This document shows, piece after piece, positions 8,375-15,489 of a stretch of DNA of 35,227 nucleotides. Made by a program: the position numbers and the translations under genes. The DNA is taken from contig PWXL01000228.1 of NCBI GenBank assembly GCA_003561145.1, positions 1 to 35,227 on the forward strand. The letters are read 5' to 3'. Below the pieces are notes generated by a model. The model was not told the DNA's origin and did no database searches. It saw only the letters and a list, made by a program, of their open reading frames with translations. Position 1 is the first letter of the stretch; every line of letters begins with the position of its first letter. The stretch comes from Candidatus Atribacteria bacterium (GTDB taxonomy: Bacteria > Atribacterota > Atribacteria > Atribacterales > Atribacteraceae).

Positions 8375-8946
8375 TCTTCGTGTATCTCCCTCGCCGCGGT
8401 TTTTTTGTTAGAGGAGTATTCACACAACATTTTTTGTAACAACTTACGGCCCCTGTGGAGCCTGGACATGACGGTACCGATTGGTATGTCCAGAATCTCC
8501 GAGGTTTCTTTATATGCAAAACCTTCGACAAGAGTAAGTATCACAACCGCTCTGAACTCAAGTGGTAGAGCCTCAATAGCTTGTGTGATATCCTCACGCG
8601 TCAATGTATTCAACAAAGCTTCTTCAGGTGTTATTCCCTCAAAAACGGGTTGGAAAGCATTTTCGTCTTCCATTTCATCTAAAGAAGGGAGCTTGTCTCT
8701 TTCTCGTACCCGGTAATAGTTGTTGATAAAGGTGTTGGTCAAAATCTTGAATATCCATGCCCGGAAATTGGTACCGCGCTCGAAACGCTCAAAGGCAGCA
8801 AAAGATTTTACGATAGTTTCCTGCACCAAATCCTCTGCGTCTTCGCGTTTGCGGGTCATGCGTAAAGCGGTACGGAACAATGCCCCCAACTCGGGCATAA
8901 GAAGTTCCTGAAACGTTGTTTTTTTATTTTCCTTGACTGTATTCAT
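8353..8946 (-). CDS. ECF-type RNA polymerase sigma factor
   Basis: A 197-residue sigma-70 family group 4 protein. Region 2 spans about residues 17-80 (ALFRTALRMTRKREDAEDLV, then TNFRAWIFKILTNTFINNYY). A linker with acidic DEMEDENAF follows, and region 4 lies at about 125-180 (LPLEFRAVVILTLVEGFAYK, then IGTVMSRLHRGRKLLQKML). ATG 8946 is chosen because AAAGGA lies nine bases upstream; TTG 8955 is also in frame. It resembles SigR/RpoE-like factors paired with zinc anti-sigma proteins, and the next gene is such a protein. The operon probably includes its own regulon member cysE. I did not find a clear SigR-type GGGAAT box upstream, so autoregulation is not demonstrated. Confidence 0.93.
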   Translation of the reverse strand: MNTVKENKKTTFQELLMPELGALFRTALRMTRKREDAEDLVQETIVKSFAAFERFERGTNFRAWIFKILTNTFINNYYRVRERDKLPSLDEMEDENAFQPVFEGITPEEALLNTLTREDITQAIEALPLEFRAVVILTLVEGFAYKETSEILDIPIGTVMSRLHRGRKLLQKMLCEYSSNKKTAAREIHEECPARKS

Positions 8947-8962
8947 AAGCAACAATCCTTTG

Positions 8963-9265
8963 TCACATATCTTTCAAAAAATCTGCATTCTTCAGTTTAT
9001 CCAGTTCTTTGTGGAACTCAATAATTTCATCAATGGTTATTTGGCCGCTGGGATTATCCTTTTTCTTTTTCCGCGAAATCCTGGCCACGTCATCCATTTT
9101 TTCCAGGCTGAATGTGGCCTCTCCAAATTCCCTGCAATAGGTACAAATATAACGAAGGTAGGCCGATCCCCTGTATGCCGGGATTTTATATATTCCAATC
9201 TCAGTGAGATCATCCTGAGAAATCAGAGCTTTGCAATTTTTACATCTCAAGGGAAGCTCCTGCAT
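8963..9265 (-). CDS. Small zinc-ribbon-like protein
   Basis: A 100-residue protein with two Cys pairs, C8-K-N-C11 and C41-T-Y-C44, forming a probable zinc ribbon, followed by a basic stretch (ISRKKKKDN) and a charged helix ending in KLKNADFLKDM. I do not recognise a named family. ATG 9265 follows GGTGGAGG; GTG 9277 in the same frame overlaps that ribosome site and is rejected. It is the first gene of the minus-strand operon, 16 bases before the sigma factor, with a sigma-A-like promoter at 9297-9325. The ribbon plus basic patch could bind nucleic acid or RNA polymerase, but this is only inference. Confidence 0.72.
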   Translation of the reverse strand: MQELPLRCKNCKALISQDDLTEIGIYKIPAYRGSAYLRYICTYCREFGEATFSLEKMDDVARISRKKKKDNPSGQITIDEIIEFHKELDKLKNADFLKDM

Positions 9266-9296
9266 GGTTTCCTCCACCGACTTGTGTTTTGTTAGT

Positions 9297-9325
9297 ATTC
9301 TATCAAGAGAAACTCAAGAAGACAA
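9297..9325 (-). promoter_or_regulatory. Sigma-A-like promoter for the ECF sigma/cysE operon
   Basis: On the minus strand, TTGTCT (9320-9325), a 17-base spacer and TAGAAT (9297-9302) lie about 32 bases before ATG 9265. It has 4/6 and 5/6 matches to consensus with ideal spacing. Confidence 0.5.
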
Positions 9326-9369
9326 GCAGGTGGGGATTGCCTTAATTATGAGATATTTTTGAAAAAAGG

Positions 9370-9399
9370 TTGGGGAAACCCCTTCAAGTATGTTATATT
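9370..9399 (+). promoter_or_regulatory. Possible sigma-A promoter for the ferritin-like gene
   Basis: TTGGGG (9370-9375), an 18-base spacer and TATATT (9394-9399). The -35 is weak. If real it creates a leader of about 185 bases. Confidence 0.3.
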
Positions 9400-9590
9400 T
9401 GGTTAACCCTTATACGGTCCGGTGTTTCCGGGTTACAGATACCGGTTACTGCTTGCTGATTATTAACAGAGGAGAAGCCACCCTGCTACTGCATGGTGGC
9501 ATCGAAGATGTAAATTGCAGTTGAGGGTTTGGGTGTTTTTCCACTACTCACGACTCCCTACTCACTGCATTTAGATAGGAGGTAATTGGT

Positions 9591-10115
9591 ATGACAGTGG
9601 AAGAAGTCCTGGAGGAAGCGTTAAAGCTTGAAGAAGACGGAAGGGCTTTCTATCTTGAAGGCATGAACAGAGTGAAAAACGGCCTCAGCAAGGAATCCCT
9701 CCAACGACTGGCGGATGAAGAGCTTACCCACATGGAACGTATTCGCGACGGATACCAGCGTATCCAGGAAGGTAAAAGCTTCGCATGGGAATCGCGCAAC
9801 AACATTCGCAAATCATCTCGGGAGTTTTTTGAGAATGTATTCACAGAAGCGCAAAAAAAGATGGAAGAACTGGTAACACCGGCCTCGGTAGAAACCGATG
9901 TATTGAAGACCGCCATGGAACTTGAGTCTAAAGCTCATCGCTTCTACCTGGATCAGGCAAAAGTTACCCATGAAGAAAAGGTAAAGGAATTCCTGGATTT
10001 TCTAGCCAGTGAAGAATACCGTCATTACAACCTTTTATACAATACTCTGGAGTATATTAGCAATCCCACTGAATGGAATTACAGGGAGGAAAAACCGATT
10101 TTTGAAGGTGGTTGA
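9591..10115 (+). CDS. Ferritin-like diiron (rubrerythrin-type) domain protein
   Basis: A 174-residue four-helix-bundle protein. Two similar halves each give a Glu helix and an ExxH helix: EEDGRAFYLEGM (about 12-24) with ADEELTHMERI (about 42-52), and ELESKAHRFYLDQA (about 108-121) with ASEEYRHYNLL (about 138-148). These are the ligands expected for a diiron site. There is no C-terminal rubredoxin CxxC domain, so it is not a full rubrerythrin. Such proteins usually act in peroxide or iron handling in anaerobes. Start ATG 9591 follows TAGGAGGTAATTGGT. It is a single-gene unit facing the convergent folate transporter gene, and lies near a thiol-stress operon, in keeping with an oxidative-stress role. 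Confidence 0.88.
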   Translation: MTVEEVLEEALKLEEDGRAFYLEGMNRVKNGLSKESLQRLADEELTHMERIRDGYQRIQEGKSFAWESRNNIRKSSREFFENVFTEAQKKMEELVTPASVETDVLKTAMELESKAHRFYLDQAKVTHEEKVKEFLDFLASEEYRHYNLLYNTLEYISNPTEWNYREEKPIFEGG

Positions 10116-10168
10116 TTGAAGCACCGAATCTTCCCGGGGGCTGTGCTTATCAAGGCAGGGTGCAGTCC

Positions 10169-10735
10169 CTAAGAAGATTTTTGCCGCTGTGAAACCTGTG
10201 GCATAAGAATGGCTACAGGTTGAGCTTTCAGGAGGAGTGAGAAGAGGTAGAAATATAAAACAACCTGCACCGGGACACTTACCATGCGGGGGACCATGAC
10301 GATACCCCAGGGTATATCAAACAGGATATGAAGAAAAAAAGGAGTTAAAATCAAACCGCCCGTAACCTGTGAGAGAATAATGCCGATGAAAAGAGCCCCT
10401 CTGTTTCCCAATCGATAGGCTCTCAGTGATGAAAGCCGAGAAGTAAAAAACAACCCGGGAATGAAACCCTGTAATGCTGCGGTAAGGGTGAAGTGAGGCA
10501 TATAGGGACCGAGTGGGCTCAAGATATACCCCACTATATCAGCTGTTGCTCCCACCACTGCACCTGACACAGGACCGAAAAATACTCCAGCCATGATAAG
10601 AGGTAAAGCCCCGAGGCCGATTCGTATTCCTTCGACCCCGCCAAAAGCAAGGCGGACGCTTGCAAAACGGGTGAGCACCACGCAAAGAGATATAAGAAGT
10701 GCCTGTATGACAAGATTTTGTGTGTTACGTCGCAT
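10169..10735 (-). CDS. folT: ECF transporter S component, folate type (FolT-like)
   Basis: A 188-residue integral membrane protein with about six hydrophobic segments. It has features of the FolT-type substrate-capture component of energy-coupling-factor vitamin transporters: GIRIGLGALPLIMAGVFFGP, then GATADIVGYIL, PHFTLTAALQGFIPGLFF near the middle and VPRMVSVPVQV near the C-terminus. S components need the EcfA, EcfA' and EcfT core, which is not in this window, so a shared (group II) core encoded elsewhere is likely. Start ATG 10735 follows GGGAGGA. Its promoter overlaps that of the divergent sirtuin gene. The leader is only about 25 bases, too short for a folate riboswitch. Confidence 0.82.
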   Translation of the reverse strand: MRRNTQNLVIQALLISLCVVLTRFASVRLAFGGVEGIRIGLGALPLIMAGVFFGPVSGAVVGATADIVGYILSPLGPYMPHFTLTAALQGFIPGLFFTSRLSSLRAYRLGNRGALFIGIILSQVTGGLILTPFFLHILFDIPWGIVMVPRMVSVPVQVVLYFYLFSLLLKAQPVAILMPQVSQRQKSS

Positions 10736-10767
10736 TCTCTATCCTCCCGAAGATCAACTTAGCAATG

Positions 10768-10797
10768 ATTATACTGGTGTTGTATCATAATTGGCAA
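10768..10797 (-). promoter_or_regulatory. Sigma-A promoter for folT-like gene
   Basis: On the minus strand, TTGCCA (10792-10797), an 18-base spacer and a perfect TATAAT (10768-10773). On the opposite strand TTAGCA (10759-10764), an 18-base spacer and TATCAT (10783-10788) could serve the divergent sirtuin gene, so the two promoters would overlap. Confidence 0.65.
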
Positions 10798-10825
10798 GGG
10801 AAGGTGGAGGAAGAGGAGGAGAACC

Positions 10826-11563
10826 GTGGACGAGAAAATGATAAGAGATACAGCACATATACTGGTGCAGAAAAAGCCCTGGATCGTACTTACTGGTGCG
10901 GGCATTTCAACTGAAAGCGGTATACCCGATTTTCGGTCTCCCGGCACCGGTCTGTGGGAAAACGTTGACCCGATGGAAATCCTGTCGGTGAGGACATTGC
11001 GGGAAGACCCCCGTACTTTTTACCGCTTGGGCTTATCCGTTCTTTTGCGTTTCCGTGACGCTGCACCTAACCTGGCCCACCACATTCTCGCACGATGGGA
11101 ACGGGAGGGATTGACCAACGGGGTTATCACGCAAAATATCGATGACTTGCACCGGCGCGCCGGCTCGAAAAGAGTACTTGAAATACACGGTCATTTACGT
11201 TCTTTCCTTTGTGAACAGTGTGGTTCGGATACGCCTACAACGGAAGTAGAAAAACAGGTAAAGAGCCGCGTTCCACCGCTTTGCGGGTGTGGCGGTTTGT
11301 TGAGACCGCGGGTCGTATTGTTCGGTGATATGCTTCCCCCGGTATTCCAGGAAGCAGAAGAATTAGCCCGCTGCCATCCTCTCATGGTGATCGGGTCAAG
11401 CCTGCAGGTTTCCCCGGCAAACTTCCTGCCTTCTCTGGCTCCTGTCCTTGGGGTGATAAACAGGGAACCCACCTCCTTTGATCAACGGGCTGTATTTGTC
11501 CTCCGCCAAAGCGCCGCGGAAACCTTGACCGCACTGGATAAGTTTGTAAAAGAACTGGTTTAA
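10826..11563 (+). CDS. NAD-dependent protein deacylase (sirtuin, Sir2 family)
   Basis: A 245-residue single-domain sirtuin that removes acyl groups from protein lysines with NAD. The NAD motif is LTGAGISTESGIPDFRS (about 21-37), followed by TQNIDDLHRRAG and the catalytic His in LEIHGHL (about 118). The zinc ribbon is FLCEQC...LCGC, with the last pair compressed to Cys-Gly-Cys. Then come GLLRPRVVLFGD and VIGSSLQVSPA. GTG 10826 follows GAGGAGGAG and is preferred. It is transcribed divergently from the FolT-like gene and converges with an AI-2E family permease gene. Substrates are not predictable from sequence. Confidence 0.94.
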   Translation: MDEKMIRDTAHILVQKKPWIVLTGAGISTESGIPDFRSPGTGLWENVDPMEILSVRTLREDPRTFYRLGLSVLLRFRDAAPNLAHHILARWEREGLTNGVITQNIDDLHRRAGSKRVLEIHGHLRSFLCEQCGSDTPTTEVEKQVKSRVPPLCGCGGLLRPRVVLFGDMLPPVFQEAEELARCHPLMVIGSSLQVSPANFLPSLAPVLGVINREPTSFDQRAVFVLRQSAAETLTALDKFVKELV

Positions 11564-11597
11564 CTATCTGCGAGGGTGAATTTTCTGTGAGAACATA

Positions 11598-12635
11598 TCA
11601 GGCTGGTTTCCCTTGGGGCCGTTTGCGGTAAAATTGTATATAACCCTTGAGTACTCCGGCTACCGGAATGGCAAGAATAAGACCTAAGGCTCCATATAAC
11701 TGTCCCCCGACCATGAGAGCGAATAAAACAGTGAGAGGATGAAGGCCTGTTTCTTTTCCCATGGTGCGGGGAACTATGACCACGCCTTCAGCCAGATTGA
11801 TCAGGATAAAAGCCAGGCATACTCCCACAAAAATCCATAGAGACTTGGTTGCAGCAAAGACCAGGGCCGGCAAGGCTCCCACCACGGGGCCGAGGTATGG
11901 GACAATATCTGCCAGGCCAGCGAAAAAACCGATTACGAGTGGAAACTCGATACCTAAAAGATACAGAACAACACTCACAGATACACCCACAAACAGGCAA
12001 AGCAACAACCTGCCCCTGATAAAACCGCCGAGCACCCTGTCGATCTCGCGGACAATTGCGATATAGTGACGTCTCTTGTCCCGTGGGAACAGACCCACCA
12101 GCGTACGCCGTATCTTTACTGCATCAACCAAAAAATAATACAGTATAAAGGGGGTAAGAATGAATCCAAAAAAAAGAATGGTCACCACCAGTGTGACCAG
12201 GTCCACGATATTACGCAGAACCGTTGTGAGATATGCTTGCAGATTTTCAGAAAGGTCGAGCAGAAAATCCTCAACCGTTTCGGAAATGTTGAGGCCGGGG
12301 TAACGTTCGTCAATCGCCTGGGTTATGCCGATGATTCGTTCTGTGTAATCGGGCAAGTCATCAGCCAATGTTCTAAATTGAGAAACAGTTTCGGGAATGA
12401 TGAGAAAAAAAAGCAGAAGGAAAAACAGTAAAAGTCCAAGGAAGATAATCAATACGGACATCTTCCAGGATAATCCTCTCCTGTTCAAAGTTTGAGTGGC
12501 AGGTGTAAGCGCATACGCCAGGATTCCTCCCAAGGCGAAGGGTAAAAGCACAACCCGCAGGAGATAAATCACATACAAAAGCAACAGGGCGAGGCCAAGA
12601 TGGTACATGTGGTTGAAAGCGTTGTTGGATGACAA
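11598..12635 (-). CDS. AI-2E family transporter (TqsA/PerM-like permease)
   Basis: A 345-residue polytopic membrane protein with the AI-2E exporter family layout: two N-terminal spans, a soluble amphipathic region at about 90-145 (DDLPDYTERIIGITQAIDERY), then several spans with the conserved GFFAGLADIVPYLGPVVGA near residue 245 and GKETGLHPLTVLFALMVGG near 300. Members include quorum-signal exporters and Na+/H+ antiporters, so the substrate is open. The start is TTG 12635, with AGAAGGAAAAGA upstream; no ATG fits. A minus-strand promoter candidate is at 12670-12697. It stands alone between convergent and divergent neighbours. Confidence 0.9.
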   Translation of the reverse strand: MSSNNAFNHMYHLGLALLLLYVIYLLRVVLLPFALGGILAYALTPATQTLNRRGLSWKMSVLIIFLGLLLFFLLLFFLIIPETVSQFRTLADDLPDYTERIIGITQAIDERYPGLNISETVEDFLLDLSENLQAYLTTVLRNIVDLVTLVVTILFFGFILTPFILYYFLVDAVKIRRTLVGLFPRDKRRHYIAIVREIDRVLGGFIRGRLLLCLFVGVSVSVVLYLLGIEFPLVIGFFAGLADIVPYLGPVVGALPALVFAATKSLWIFVGVCLAFILINLAEGVVIVPRTMGKETGLHPLTVLFALMVGGQLYGALGLILAIPVAGVLKGYIQFYRKRPQGKPA

Positions 12636-12669
12636 ATCTCTTTTCCTTCTTGCCGTATTGTGTATAATA

Positions 12670-12697
12670 TTCTAAAGGTTTTTATGCAGAATTCAAA
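12670..12697 (-). promoter_or_regulatory. Possible sigma-A promoter for AI-2E family gene
   Basis: On the minus strand, TTGAAT (12692-12697), a 16-base spacer and TAGAAT (12670-12675), about 35 bases before TTG 12635. Confidence 0.4.
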
Positions 12698-12733
12698 GAC
12701 AACATCGAAAAAGGGAACAAAAAGGCTGAAATT

Positions 12734-13453
12734 ATGCTTGATGGACGGAGTGTTTCTGCGCTCGTACCCGCCTATAATGAAGCTCCCCGGCTCCCCAGTG
12801 TATTGAAAGTGCTGTGTGGAGCTCATTTTGTTGATAAGGTTTTGGTTATCGACGATGGTTCAACAGATAACACCACAGAAGAAGCCAGCCGGTTCCCGGT
12901 AGAGGTCATCCATTCAAAGACCAACCGTGGGAAGGCGGCTTCGCTTGTGGACGGCATACGTAAAGCCAGCTCAAGCGATATATATCTTTTTCTTGATGCT
13001 GATCTTATCAACTTACAGGAAGAACACATGGCGGCCCTTGTTGAACCCTTATCCCGCAACCCAGGTATGGATATGTCTATCGGCGTGTTCAGGGGGGGGC
13101 GTGGAACAAGTGACCTGGCCCAGCGGTTGTGTCCTATTCTTAATGGCCAGAGGGCACTGCGGGGGGAATGGGTGCGCAACCTTCCTGACTTTTCCTGGGC
13201 TCGATTCGGAGTGGAGGTATTCCTCACCCGTTTTGCCCGTGATTTTGCGTCAAAGGTTGCTATGATTCCCCTCTGGGGTATATCGCATTTCCATAAGGAA
13301 GAAAAGTACGGACCTGTATTGGGTGTGTATCACCGGATAAAAATGTATTATGAAGTCACCCGCGGCTATCTTCTATACGAGGGTAGAATCAAAATCCCTG
13401 AAACAGTCTGCAACGAAGAAAGAAAGGAGGAAAATGTCTATGCAGGAGTGTAA
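12734..13453 (+). CDS. Family 2 glycosyltransferase
   Basis: A 239-residue GT-A fold enzyme. It shows the nucleotide-sugar motif VSALVPAYNEAPRL at the N-terminus, VIDDGSTDNT (about 39-48), SKTNRGKAASL and the metal-binding DxD in YLFLDADL (about 83-90). The domain is short and has no membrane segment, like glucosyl-3-phosphoglycerate-synthase-like or dolichyl-phosphate-sugar-synthase-like GT2 enzymes. The acceptor is unknown. It starts at ATG 12734 with a weak AAAAAGG upstream. The next small gene begins inside its 3' end, so the pair is co-transcribed. Confidence 0.88.
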   Translation: MLDGRSVSALVPAYNEAPRLPSVLKVLCGAHFVDKVLVIDDGSTDNTTEEASRFPVEVIHSKTNRGKAASLVDGIRKASSSDIYLFLDADLINLQEEHMAALVEPLSRNPGMDMSIGVFRGGRGTSDLAQRLCPILNGQRALRGEWVRNLPDFSWARFGVEVFLTRFARDFASKVAMIPLWGISHFHKEEKYGPVLGVYHRIKMYYEVTRGYLLYEGRIKIPETVCNEERKEENVYAGV

Positions 13454-13640
13454 ATTACAAAAAAATCAGTCACGGTGCAGCTGCACCTATGACCCATGCC
13501 CTCGCAAGGGTGTATGTTGTGAATGCATAATGTACCATAATTCTCAGGGTGAGCTCCCTGGCTGTCTTTTTCCACCTGATGTGGAACGTACGTACGACCG
13601 CTCAGTCAAGCGTTATCTGCGGGCCATGCAGGGGAGCTGA
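13440..13640 (+). CDS. DUF6485-family small Cys-rich protein
   Basis: A 66-residue cytosolic protein with seven Cys in a dense cluster (CSCTYDPCPRKGVCCECI) followed by YHNSQGELPGCLFP and ERTYDRSVKRYL. This pattern matches the small family annotated as DUF6485, common in anaerobes and of unknown role; metal or cluster binding is likely. ATG 13440 sits nine bases after AAAGGAGG (13423-13430). ATG 13434 is in frame but only three bases from that site. It overlaps the end of the glycosyltransferase gene by 14 bases. Confidence 0.78.
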   Translation: MQECKLQKNQSRCSCTYDPCPRKGVCCECIMYHNSQGELPGCLFPPDVERTYDRSVKRYLRAMQGS

Positions 13641-13652
13641 AAACTCGTTTTC

Positions 13653-14312
13653 TTATCTCTGAAGGCTCTGTATTTTTCGCCGTGCTTCCCGTAGCCAGTA
13701 CTCCCCTTCAGGATTGCCGGGGTTCAGGGCGAGAAAACGCTCCAGTGCCCACTCAGCGTTTAACGCGTCCCCCAGTTGGAGTGAGGTGACACCGAGCCAG
13801 TAGTAGGGAAGATCAAAAGAAGGGTTTTCAGATATCGCCTGTCGAAAATGGTAAGCTGCTTCGAAGAAGTTTCCCTCTCCATATGCAACATGGCCCGCTT
13901 CATATTCCTGCCAGGCGCTTTTTCCATATTGGTTCCATTTTTGTACGGCCCGCTTAAAATACCTGGCAGGTTCATAACCGGGATCGAGTTGTAACACCCG
14001 GTCCCAGGCCACGATGGCATTCCTGTAACGGCCGGTTTCCTGGTAGGTGCGAGCCAACCATTCCCATGCCTTGGAGAATTCAGGCCAAGCCGACACTGCC
14101 TCGGTGAAAAATTCAACCGCTCTCTTCAACTCACCGCGCTGATAAAGATTATAGCCGGAGTCGAACATCACCTGTGCGTATCCTTCGGGAGTAATACCGT
14201 ATTCTCCGAAAACCGAGGAGGAATGAACGGATGAGGCATGTATCACCGGGCACACAAGAATTGACAATACACAAACAATAAGGACGAATTTCCAAACAGT
14301 TGAAATGCGCAT
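13653..14312 (-). CDS. Secreted TPR-repeat protein
   Basis: A 219-residue exported protein. Residues 1-27 form a signal peptide (MRISTVWKFVLIVCVLSILV, then cleavage near IHAS). Two to four tetratricopeptide repeats follow: GYNLYQRGELKRAVEFFTEA, then AWEWLARTYQETGRYRNAIV, then AYGEGNFFEAAYHFRQAI and a final LGDALNAEWALERFLALNP. These usually mediate protein-protein contacts, here in the periplasm. ATG 14312 follows GGGAGGTGA; the open frame to 14336 has no ribosome site. It converges with the DUF6485 gene and diverges from the sugar-catabolism cluster. Its partner is not known. Confidence 0.82.
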   Translation of the reverse strand: MRISTVWKFVLIVCVLSILVCPVIHASSVHSSSVFGEYGITPEGYAQVMFDSGYNLYQRGELKRAVEFFTEAVSAWPEFSKAWEWLARTYQETGRYRNAIVAWDRVLQLDPGYEPARYFKRAVQKWNQYGKSAWQEYEAGHVAYGEGNFFEAAYHFRQAISENPSFDLPYYWLGVTSLQLGDALNAEWALERFLALNPGNPEGEYWLREARRKIQSLQR

Positions 14313-14470
14313 TGAACTCACCTCCCTGTGGTACAATTATTCTCTCCCTCAAGTATGGGTTCCTCTCAAATCATGTTCATTGAGTATTATGTTCTGTCTT
14401 GTCTATGCCTCGCCGACTTCAGGTCTCCGCGTACTCCCCTCAGGTTACAAAGAGCAAGTGTCAGTGTGTT

Positions 14471-14498
14471 TTGATTTTTTTCACTGGTTTGTTATACT
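14471..14498 (+). promoter_or_regulatory. Sigma-A promoter with adjoining palindrome before sugar gene cluster
   Basis: TTGATT (14471-14476), a 16-base spacer and TATACT (14493-14498). A perfect 10-bp palindrome, GTATGCATAC, covers the expected start of transcription (14501-14510), a usual operator position. The LacI regulator at 16794 is a candidate binder, though the palindrome lacks the central CG common in LacI-family operators. Confidence 0.5.
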
Positions 14499-14562
14499 GT
14501 GTATGCATACGTTTTCATGAAAAAAGTTCCTGACACATAGGAGCCAAAGGAGGTATGAATAC

Positions 14563-15474
14563 ATGCCGAAAGCAAAGATATCAATCGGTAGCTGGGCGTA
14601 TGTTATCGGACCTTACTCAGACCACCCCGTCATGCTGGATGAGGTGGTGACCAGGCTTTCCCAGTTTGGTTTCGATGGCATTGAATTGGGCGGGTTCAAG
14701 CCTCATGGTCACCCCGATTTATACCCCACCAAAGAAGACCGCAAGCGGTTGGTTGATTTCCTGGAGAAAAACGGTTTGGGCGTAAGTGCCTATGTTCCCG
14801 ACCTCTGGCATCTCCCGTTTGCCGCCGGTAAACCCGAGGTTTTGACCGAGTACCATGATACTTTTGATCGATCACTTGAATTGTGTGTAGATTGTGGTTT
14901 CCGGAAACTCAGGGTCGACACGGTAAGCGGTACTCCCTTCCCTGCTGACTGGGATTATCAAGAGACCTGGGAAAGAGTTGTATCTGTTTTCCGGGAATGC
15001 TCAGATAAGGCGGCGCAGGTAAACAAAGAGATAGTATGGGAGTTCGAACCGGGCTTCATATTCAATAAACCCTCTGAGATTGTAAAAATGTACGATGCAG
15101 TGAAGCGGCCTAACTTCTCCGTTCTCTTTGATACAAGCCACGCACAAATGTGTGCCGTGGTTGGTGCGAAACAGAGGGAACCGCGCGAGATCTTGCCTGG
15201 TGGAGTGATGGAGTTCCTACGGATGCTGCGAGGAAAGGTGGGTCACGTACACCTAATCGATTCCGACAATACTTTACACGATGATGAGACCAGCACCCAT
15301 GCTCCCTTTGGGACCGGGTATGTAGATTTTGAGCAGGTTATTCCAGCGCTGGTTGAAAACGGGTATGGCTCGCCATGGTGGTGCATAGACTTGTGTTTCT
15401 GGCCGAACGCCTGGGATATTACCTCTGACTCCATTCGTTATCTCCGGGATTTGTTCTCCCGTTTGAATATGTGA
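14563..15474 (+). CDS. Sugar phosphate isomerase/epimerase family TIM-barrel protein
   Basis: A 303-residue xylose-isomerase-like TIM barrel (AP endonuclease 2 superfamily). Visible elements are FDGIELGGFKPHGHPDLYP (barrel strand 2 with metal-type Glu and His), YVPDLWHLPF, FRKLRVDTVSG, EIVWEFEPGF (Glu ligand), FSVLFDTSHAQM (Asp and His ligands) and VGHVHLIDSDNT (His). The full set of acidic and His residues suggests an active metal-dependent enzyme on a sugar, keto-sugar or inositol derivative. The ATG follows AAAGGAGGTATGAATAC. It is 15 bases before a zinc dehydrogenase and near a LacI regulator, so a polyol or sugar breakdown pathway is likely. Confidence 0.87.
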   Translation: MPKAKISIGSWAYVIGPYSDHPVMLDEVVTRLSQFGFDGIELGGFKPHGHPDLYPTKEDRKRLVDFLEKNGLGVSAYVPDLWHLPFAAGKPEVLTEYHDTFDRSLELCVDCGFRKLRVDTVSGTPFPADWDYQETWERVVSVFRECSDKAAQVNKEIVWEFEPGFIFNKPSEIVKMYDAVKRPNFSVLFDTSHAQMCAVVGAKQREPREILPGGVMEFLRMLRGKVGHVHLIDSDNTLHDDETSTHAPFGTGYVDFEQVIPALVENGYGSPWWCIDLCFWPNAWDITSDSIRYLRDLFSRLNM

Positions 15475-15489
15475 GGAAGGAGGAAAATT

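Larger units (their letters stand above)
9266..9590. other. 325-base gene-free region between divergent operons
   Basis: No convincing gene. The left part holds a minus-strand promoter candidate (9297-9325). The right part holds a plus-strand candidate (9370-9399) and a leader of roughly 185 bases before the ferritin-like gene. That leader can form small stems (TAACCC 9404-9409 with GGGTTA 9430-9435; GCCACC 9477-9482 with GGTGGC 9495-9500). I cannot match it to a known riboswitch. A short motif near 9548-9568 (CACGACTCC...CTCACTGCAT) partly resembles one at 5934-5956. Confidence 0.5.

Noticed and set aside
9420..9510. Cobalamin-type riboswitch before the ferritin-like gene
   Set aside because: No B12 box or conserved core could be found; only small stems.
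10736..10767. Folate (THF) riboswitch upstream of the FolT-like gene
   Set aside because: The predicted leader is about 25 bases, far too short.
14305..14520. Plus-strand open frame of 71 codons
   Set aside because: It overlaps the TPR gene's start and the promoter of the sugar cluster, with no ribosome site and no domain.
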